This document shows, in pieces, positions 6,225 to 10,511 of a stretch of 10,511 nt of DNA. This DNA is from Candidatus Doudnabacteria bacterium (lineage in GTDB: Bacteria > Patescibacteriota > Doudnabacteria > UBA920 > 2-01-FULL-50-11), in NCBI GenBank assembly GCA_016205055.1, contig JACQJK010000023.1:1-10511 (forward strand). The letters are read 5' to 3'. A program made the position numbers and the translations under genes. Position 1 is the stretch's first letter; each line of letters starts with the position of its first letter. The notes beneath the pieces are model-generated. The model did no database searches. It saw only the letters and a program-made list of their open reading frames with translations, and had not been told where the DNA came from.

Positions 6225-6301
6225 CGGCTATACTGTCACTAACCGCGAAATCATTCCAGATTGCCGGAGATGTAAAATATTAGATTTTTTTCACTCAAAA
6301 A

Positions 6302-7447
6302 ATGAATCCCAAACCACGAGTTTTATTCATCGTCACCCAAGGGAACTGGGGCGGCGCTCAAAAATATGTTTATGATTTAAGCCGGAGTTTTGCGAGCAAA
6401 TACGAAGTGTTGGTCTGCTCCGGTATCGAGGATTCGGCCCTGAAAGACGAACTGGCAAAAATTGGTATCCCGTATATCGGAATAAAAAAACTAGTACGGC
6501 GGATTTCCCTGAAAAATGATTTAGCGGCGGTCTATGAGATCTTCCGGGTTATCAAAAAATTTAAACCGCGGGTGGTTCATCTAAATAGCTCCAAAGCCGG
6601 TCTTTTGGGCGGATTGGCTGCCAAACTGGCGTCAGCGCCACGAATACTTTTCACCCTTCACGGCCTGGTCTTGTTTGAACCCATGTCAAAAATCAGATGG
6701 TTGGCCTATTTTCTGGCCACCCGACTCACTGCGCTCTGCTCTGACGCGTTTATCGCGGTTTCTTCAGCCGATCGGCAGGCCGCGCTTCAATATCGTTTGA
6801 TGTCGGAAAATAAAGTTCATCTCTGCCACATTGGTCTGGACCTGCCCGGTATGAATTTTTACCCCGAAGAGGAGGCAAAAAAAATTCTCACCGAACTGAC
6901 CGGGTGGCAACTGGGAGAACAACTGCTCTTTGCTACCATCGCCGACTTCTATCCCACGAAGGGCCTAGCAGACTTAATTTCGGCCGTGGCCCAGCTTGCC
7001 GTCAATCGTCCAAAATGGAAGTTTATCATTTTCGGCGACGGCTCGGACAAAAACAAACTCAACAAAACCATTACCGAAAACTCCTTGGAAGACCGGTGCC
7101 GCCTAATCTCGGGGGTGTATCCAGCCGCAGCACTGCTTTCCGGCTTTGACGGATTTGTTTTGCCTTCGGTAAAAGAGGGGTTACCTTACGCCCTCTTGGA
7201 GGCCGCAGCTGCCGGACTGCCGATTGTCGCCACCCGGGTCGGCGGAATCCCCGACTTGTTTGCCGAAAAAAATTCCGCGATCCTCGTGCCGCCCCAAAAC
7301 TCCCCGGCTCTGGCGTCCGCCATTAGTCAGGTCGCCGCGTCGAAAGAGTTGCGAGAGGAACTCGGCAGAAACGCAAAACAAGCCGCGAGCGGTTTCACTT
7401 TGGAGAAAATGGTTCAGGAAACCGAAAAAATTTACCGATTGGTTTAA
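6302..7447 (+). CDS. GT4-family glycosyltransferase (GT-B fold), divergently transcribed
   Basis: This 381-residue GT4-type retaining glycosyltransferase is the only plus-strand gene in the window. The N-terminal acceptor domain has VLFIVTQGNWGGAQKYVYDL (7-26) with the glycine-rich loop, then VVHLNSSKAGLLGGLAAKLA (91-110) and FTLHGLVLFEP, a pattern seen in EpsD/WcaL-like capsule and exopolysaccharide transferases. The donor domain shows ATIADFYPTKGLADLI (211-226), FIIFGDGSDK (241-250), the EX7E pair Glu292/Glu300 in VKEGLPYALLEAAAAGLPIV, and TRVGGIPDL. A lysine (Lys220) replaces the commoner arginine-lysine pair region. It probably adds a sugar to a lipid-linked glycan at the cytoplasmic face. 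Donor and acceptor are unknown. No Shine-Dalgarno sequence precedes the ATG. It ends with TAA 26 bases from the convergent ligase gene. Confidence 0.92.
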   Translation: MNPKPRVLFIVTQGNWGGAQKYVYDLSRSFASKYEVLVCSGIEDSALKDELAKIGIPYIGIKKLVRRISLKNDLAAVYEIFRVIKKFKPRVVHLNSSKAGLLGGLAAKLASAPRILFTLHGLVLFEPMSKIRWLAYFLATRLTALCSDAFIAVSSADRQAALQYRLMSENKVHLCHIGLDLPGMNFYPEEEAKKILTELTGWQLGEQLLFATIADFYPTKGLADLISAVAQLAVNRPKWKFIIFGDGSDKNKLNKTITENSLEDRCRLISGVYPAAALLSGFDGFVLPSVKEGLPYALLEAAAAGLPIVATRVGGIPDLFAEKNSAILVPPQNSPALASAISQVAASKELREELGRNAKQAASGFTLEKMVQETEKIYRLV

Positions 7448-7459
7448 GCGGCAAGCCGC
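7448..7459. terminator. Weak hairpin in the convergent gap (possible terminator)
   Basis: GCGG (7448-7451) and CCGC (7456-7459) can pair over a four-base loop directly after the plus-strand GT4 stop codon. There is no run of T on the plus strand, and only TTAAA follows it on the minus strand, so this is at best a weak or factor-assisted terminator. It is the only candidate in the 26-base gap between the two converging genes. Confidence 0.2.
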
Positions 7460-7473
7460 GACGACCGACCTTG

Positions 7474-9756
7474 TCAGGGCTTCTCATATTTTCCCGCCTT
7501 CACGCTTTCCACGAAGATTTCCGCTTGCCTTACATAATCGCCGCCAAAGGCCTTAATCCGCTCGGCAAGCTCAAGGGCCTTTGCGCGCTCGCCGAGGGTG
7601 GCGTAATACACGGCCAAATGAACCCATCCTTCAACGTCGTCTGGCGTCAAACTTACGAGTTGCTCGCTGAAAAAACCGATCCAGCGCGTCCGGGCGTTCG
7701 CCCGAGCAATGCTCGTAATCTTCGACAGGTGCCCTGGTGCGCGCCAGTGGATTCCCATTCTGTCCATTTCTGAAATCAGCTTTTCCACCCCAGAATCATT
7801 GCCGGTGTTAAAGTAGAGCATGAGCAGATTCACGTACGATTCTATGACACGCGGGTTGATGGCAATGGTTTTCCGAAAATACTCCTCGGCGCGCGCGGCC
7901 GCGGCGGCCGCGGCTTGAGCGTCTTGGGATTCATTATAAAAACGAAAGAGATAAAGTTCAGTATATCCGGCTTCTTGCGGCACGTGCGGCCGGGTCGGAC
8001 TCAAACGTTCCAGGTTTTGGTAAAAATCCAAGGCCTGTTGATAGCGTTCTAATGTTTTGTCCGGCAAAGCGCGGGCGGTGAAATTATAATGCCGCATGGC
8101 CAGCAGCAGATTGCGGGCATCATTCGGGCGATCGGCAATCAAACGCGCGACTTCTTCATCGACAAAAGCAAGCACCGGCCTGACCTCCTCAACCACCGGA
8201 CCCACGTTGACAAGTTGCTGGTCAACAAACTCGATGAATTGCAAGCGATATTCCTGCCGGCCGTAACTGGCGGGCAGAACCGCTTTTTTAAACCTATCCA
8301 CGATCACGAAAAAATCCTCTTCGTCGGGATCGGAGTGCAGGGCATGCGCGGCCGCTATGTTAATTTTGGCCGGATAAAGATTAGTTTTCCACACCAACGG
8401 CACGAACAGCACGGCATAAACAAGGCCAAACGTCATCCAGGATTTAGTGGAAAAGGCGACGGTTTTGTGAGACAGGGGATATAAAATTCCTGAAGAAAAA
8501 AACGCCCAGACAAAAAACAAAATCACGTAAGTGGTGATGGTTTCGAACACAAAGAGATCTTGGACAAAAAACGCGACGACTAGGGCAATAAAAATAACCG
8601 CTCCCGCACTACTTGCGCGGTCTTTTAAAACAAGCGCGAACAGTTTGAGCGCCGGATAAAAAATAAACAAGAGATAAATCACCAATCCCGCGATGCCCGT
8701 GGTCACGCCGCGATCGAAAATTAAATTATGCGCTCGGTCAAACCAGACTTGCGAACCGGCGTCTTCGTAAATAATCGGGGGGAAGTGGCGGTTGAAGACA
8801 ATGTCGAAATTCTCCAAACCGTGCCCTAAAAAAAACTTTTCCTTCCAGCCCGTCCAGGCGGCTTGCCAAGTGACCAGCCGTGTTTCGGTCGTGCGATCGG
8901 TTAAGGAAATAGAAACCAGGCGGCTCAAACGGGGCGACTTTGCCACCCACGGCTCGTTGCGGCTAAAATACAACAACCCCGCCAAAATTACGATCAACCC
9001 AAGCAAACCCAGTCCCAGCAATTTTATATTTCTTTTTTGGGAAACCCAAAGCGTTAAAACCCCCGTCACGACCAAACCTGCCGCCAAACCCAATAACGAT
9101 CCGCGGGTGGCCGTGGCATAAACCACAAAGGTGAAAACCGCTGCCGATAAAACGTAGTAACTTTTATAAAACCGCCCGTTGCGTTTTAAAAAAAGAAAAG
9201 CCGCGATGGCAATGTGAAAAATCATATACGCCGCCAGAAACGCCGCGTTGCCGAAGGTGGCCTCAACGCGGGCGCCCGAGGTCAACAGCACCGATTTGGC
9301 CTCCAACGCTTGCCCAACGGCAAAAAACGACAACAGCCATCCAACCGCCAGGGAAACATCAAACAAACCCAGCCAGTGTTTTTCTTCTTTTACGACCGCC
9401 GGCAGCATCACCAAAAAAGCCAAAAGGTGCAGCCATAAGATTAGCCCCTCGCTTCTTTCCATATCGCCCCAGAAGCTTCCGGAAAAATTTCCGCCCAAGA
9501 CGGAAGCAAGCGTCGCGACCACAATGAAAGCCGATGCTAAATAACTGATTGCGCTAAAGCGCGGACGATACCGGTCGCTTAAGACTTGCAAAGCCAAAAA
9601 AGCCAGAACCATAACTTCCACCGCAAGACGAAAAGCAAAGGCCTTGCTACTGACGAACGGGAAGAAAAAATCGTTGTCAACAAAAAGCGGCGTGGCCAAG
9701 GCCGCCACGACCATGGCATAAAAAACTCCTTTGGTGATTTTTTCTAAAGTTTGCAC
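7474..9756 (-). CDS. O-antigen ligase/PglL/Wzy-like polytopic protein with TPR-like C-terminal domain
   Basis: This 760-residue protein has about twelve hydrophobic helices (roughly residues 10 to 455), then a soluble helical region. Family marks of the Wzy_C/O-antigen ligase group are TFGNAAFLAAYM (167-178), YATATRGSLLGLAAG (213-227) with Arg218, and the large outer loop TRLVTWQAAWTGWKEKFFLG (292-311), leading to WFDRAHNLIFD with His343, then GVTTGIAGLVIYLLF. Such proteins move or polymerise a polyprenyl-diphosphate glycan outside the membrane, onto lipid, protein or another glycan unit. Residues about 560-755 form TPR-like helix pairs, for example around EEYFRKTIAINPRVIESYVN and DVEGWVHLAVYYATLGERAK, with a seven-alanine run at 615-621. 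The TPR part may hold acceptors or partners. The start is GTG, 15 bases after the stop of the upstream TPR gene, which suggests coupled translation. Whether it is ligase, polymerase or protein glycosyltransferase is open. Confidence 0.85.
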   Translation of the reverse strand: MQTLEKITKGVFYAMVVAALATPLFVDNDFFFPFVSSKAFAFRLAVEVMVLAFLALQVLSDRYRPRFSAISYLASAFIVVATLASVLGGNFSGSFWGDMERSEGLILWLHLLAFLVMLPAVVKEEKHWLGLFDVSLAVGWLLSFFAVGQALEAKSVLLTSGARVEATFGNAAFLAAYMIFHIAIAAFLFLKRNGRFYKSYYVLSAAVFTFVVYATATRGSLLGLAAGLVVTGVLTLWVSQKRNIKLLGLGLLGLIVILAGLLYFSRNEPWVAKSPRLSRLVSISLTDRTTETRLVTWQAAWTGWKEKFFLGHGLENFDIVFNRHFPPIIYEDAGSQVWFDRAHNLIFDRGVTTGIAGLVIYLLFIFYPALKLFALVLKDRASSAGAVIFIALVVAFFVQDLFVFETITTYVILFFVWAFFSSGILYPLSHKTVAFSTKSWMTFGLVYAVLFVPLVWKTNLYPAKINIAAAHALHSDPDEEDFFVIVDRFKKAVLPASYGRQEYRLQFIEFVDQQLVNVGPVVEEVRPVLAFVDEEVARLIADRPNDARNLLLAMRHYNFTARALPDKTLERYQQALDFYQNLERLSPTRPHVPQEAGYTELYLFRFYNESQDAQAAAAAAARAEEYFRKTIAINPRVIESYVNLLMLYFNTGNDSGVEKLISEMDRMGIHWRAPGHLSKITSIARANARTRWIGFFSEQLVSLTPDDVEGWVHLAVYYATLGERAKALELAERIKAFGGDYVRQAEIFVESVKAGKYEKP

Positions 9757-9771
9757 TGGAAAAAAATTTAA

Positions 9772-10470
9772 CTACCGCAAAGCCGGATAGGTTTCTAAAA
9801 TCTCTCCCACTAAATCCGGCCTGACGAATTGGATTTTTTTCAAATATTCTTTGGCTTTAACAATATCACTATCTCTCATGAAAAAATCAACCAGGGTAGA
9901 ATAGTAATGTCCGCTGTTTGCAGGGTCATTTTCCGCCGCCTGCAAAGCCAGCGGCTCAACCTGGTCTTTTTTGTCAGGAAGATTAAACCGATACAAGTCC
10001 AAAAGCCCGCTGTAAGCTCCGGTTAAATCGGGTTTGAGTTCCAAGGTTTTTTTGTAGTAAACTTCCGCTTTTACAAAATCCCGCAAAAAATACTGATAGG
10101 TGTTGGCCAGGTTTCCGGTAATCAAAAAGCTCAAGGGCTGCAGCTCGTACGATTTTTCCCAGGCCGCCACCGCGCCGGCGTGGTCATTCAGGAAATCTTT
10201 GGTGTAGCCGAAATCAAACCAAGCGTCCGCGTTATCCGGATTATCCAACACGCGCTGGCGGCGCTTTTCCAGCTCTTTGATTTCCGCTTCAAATTGCTCG
10301 GCGGTCAAGCCCTCGGCCGGCTGAAACTTGGAGCGATCAATTTCTAAAATCTTTTTGATCTCCCGATCTTGCCGCGTGGGAAAAATCTTAACGAAGCCCT
10401 GCTGTTGATAAAAATAAAGCAGTCCCAAAACCGCTAAAGCAACAGCGGTGATGATTAAAACTTTTTTCAT
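9772..10470 (-). CDS. Membrane-anchored TPR protein
   Basis: This protein of 232 residues (numbering from ATG 10470) has an N-terminal signal anchor, MKKVLIITAVALAVLGLLYF, then a charged stretch and TPR repeats. Recognisable TPR units are at about 77-110 (NADAWFDFGYTKDFLNDHAGAVAAW region), 115-150 (GNLANTYQYFLRDFVKAEVYYKKTLELKP) and 180-220 (NSGHYYSTLVDFF...AKEYLKKIQFVRPDL). The repeats should face outside the membrane. TPR domains bind proteins or peptides and have no catalytic role. The next gene's product has its own TPR-like tail and is separated by only 15 bases, so a complex between the two is likely (inference). An earlier in-frame ATG at 10500, directly after a TAG at 10503-10501, would add ten residues (MTSQSLFLSR). 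I prefer 10470 because it starts at the typical Met-Lys-Lys of a signal anchor. Neither start has a Shine-Dalgarno sequence. Confidence 0.78.
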   Translation of the reverse strand: MKKVLIITAVALAVLGLLYFYQQQGFVKIFPTRQDREIKKILEIDRSKFQPAEGLTAEQFEAEIKELEKRRQRVLDNPDNADAWFDFGYTKDFLNDHAGAVAAWEKSYELQPLSFLITGNLANTYQYFLRDFVKAEVYYKKTLELKPDLTGAYSGLLDLYRFNLPDKKDQVEPLALQAAENDPANSGHYYSTLVDFFMRDSDIVKAKEYLKKIQFVRPDLVGEILETYPALR

Positions 10471-10511
10471 TCGTGATAAAAATAATGACTGAGAGGTCAT
10501 CTAAAAACTCG

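Larger units (their letters stand above)
6136..6301. promoter_or_regulatory. Divergent intergenic region
   Basis: These 166 bases separate the minus-strand operon from the plus-strand GT4 gene and make up the largest non-coding stretch in the window. The minus-strand promoter and the direct repeats lie here. For the plus strand only weak -10-like boxes are seen (TATACT at 6229-6234, TAAAAT at 6273-6278), without a good -35 at proper spacing. The plus-strand ATG at 6302 has an A/T-rich leader and no Shine-Dalgarno sequence. Confidence 0.55.

Noticed and set aside
6229..6278. Plus-strand promoter for the GT4 gene at TATACT or TAAAAT
   Set aside because: Neither box has a credible -35 element at 16-18 bases, so I list them only as weak possibilities within the divergent region.
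1..10511. Alternative genetic code with TGA read as glycine (Gracilibacteria/Absconditabacteria)
   Set aside because: Several genes end at TGA exactly where family length and the next start predict (529, 5341, 7474), and no gene has internal TGA.

Overview
The window is a dense block of surface-glycan genes, most likely from a candidate-phyla-radiation (Patescibacteria/CPR, Parcubacteria-like) bacterium. This placement is inference. It rests on very short intergenic gaps, TTG and GTG starts with little Shine-Dalgarno sequence, minimal versions of enzymes, an O-antigen-ligase-like protein with a tetratricopeptide (TPR) tail, and GC-rich palindromic repeats of a kind I associate with CPR genomes. 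Reading frames end normally at TGA, TAA and TAG, so no recoding of TGA is needed. There are nine protein genes. I see no RNA gene, CRISPR array, insertion sequence or prophage, and no gene-free stretch above 300 bases.

Positions 1-6135 (minus strand) look like one operon of six genes, read right to left. A well-formed sigma70-type promoter lies at 6177-6205. The order is: a short nucleotide-sugar 6-dehydrogenase (UDP-glucose dehydrogenase family, lacking the usual C-terminal domain); a UDP-glucuronate 4-epimerase-like SDR enzyme; a GT4 glycosyltransferase; a GT39-type multi-membrane-span glycosyltransferase; a DPM1-like GT2 polyprenyl-phosphate glycosyltransferase; and a second GT39-type protein cut by the left window edge. 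The last one starts at an overlapping TTG and was found by reading the frame directly.

Positions 6136-6301 are the 166-base divergent regulatory region. Positions 6302-7447 (plus strand) carry a second GT4 glycosyltransferase, which converges on the next block with a 26-base gap. Positions 7474-10470 (minus strand) carry a membrane-anchored TPR protein followed by an O-antigen ligase/PglL/Wzy-like polytopic protein whose own C-terminus is TPR-like.

A coherent working model (inference) is as follows. The first two enzymes make UDP-glucuronate and then UDP-galacturonate. GT4 enzymes use nucleotide sugars at the cytoplasmic face. The GT2 enzyme loads a sugar onto polyprenyl phosphate, and the two GT39 enzymes use that lipid-linked sugar outside the membrane. 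The ligase/polymerase with its TPR partner then polymerises the glycan or moves it to its final acceptor.

The most unusual feature is at about 2410-2665. A mosaic of at least four different short GC-rich palindromes sits in frame inside the first GT39 gene, adding about 81 residues in a loop between membrane helices without breaking the frame.
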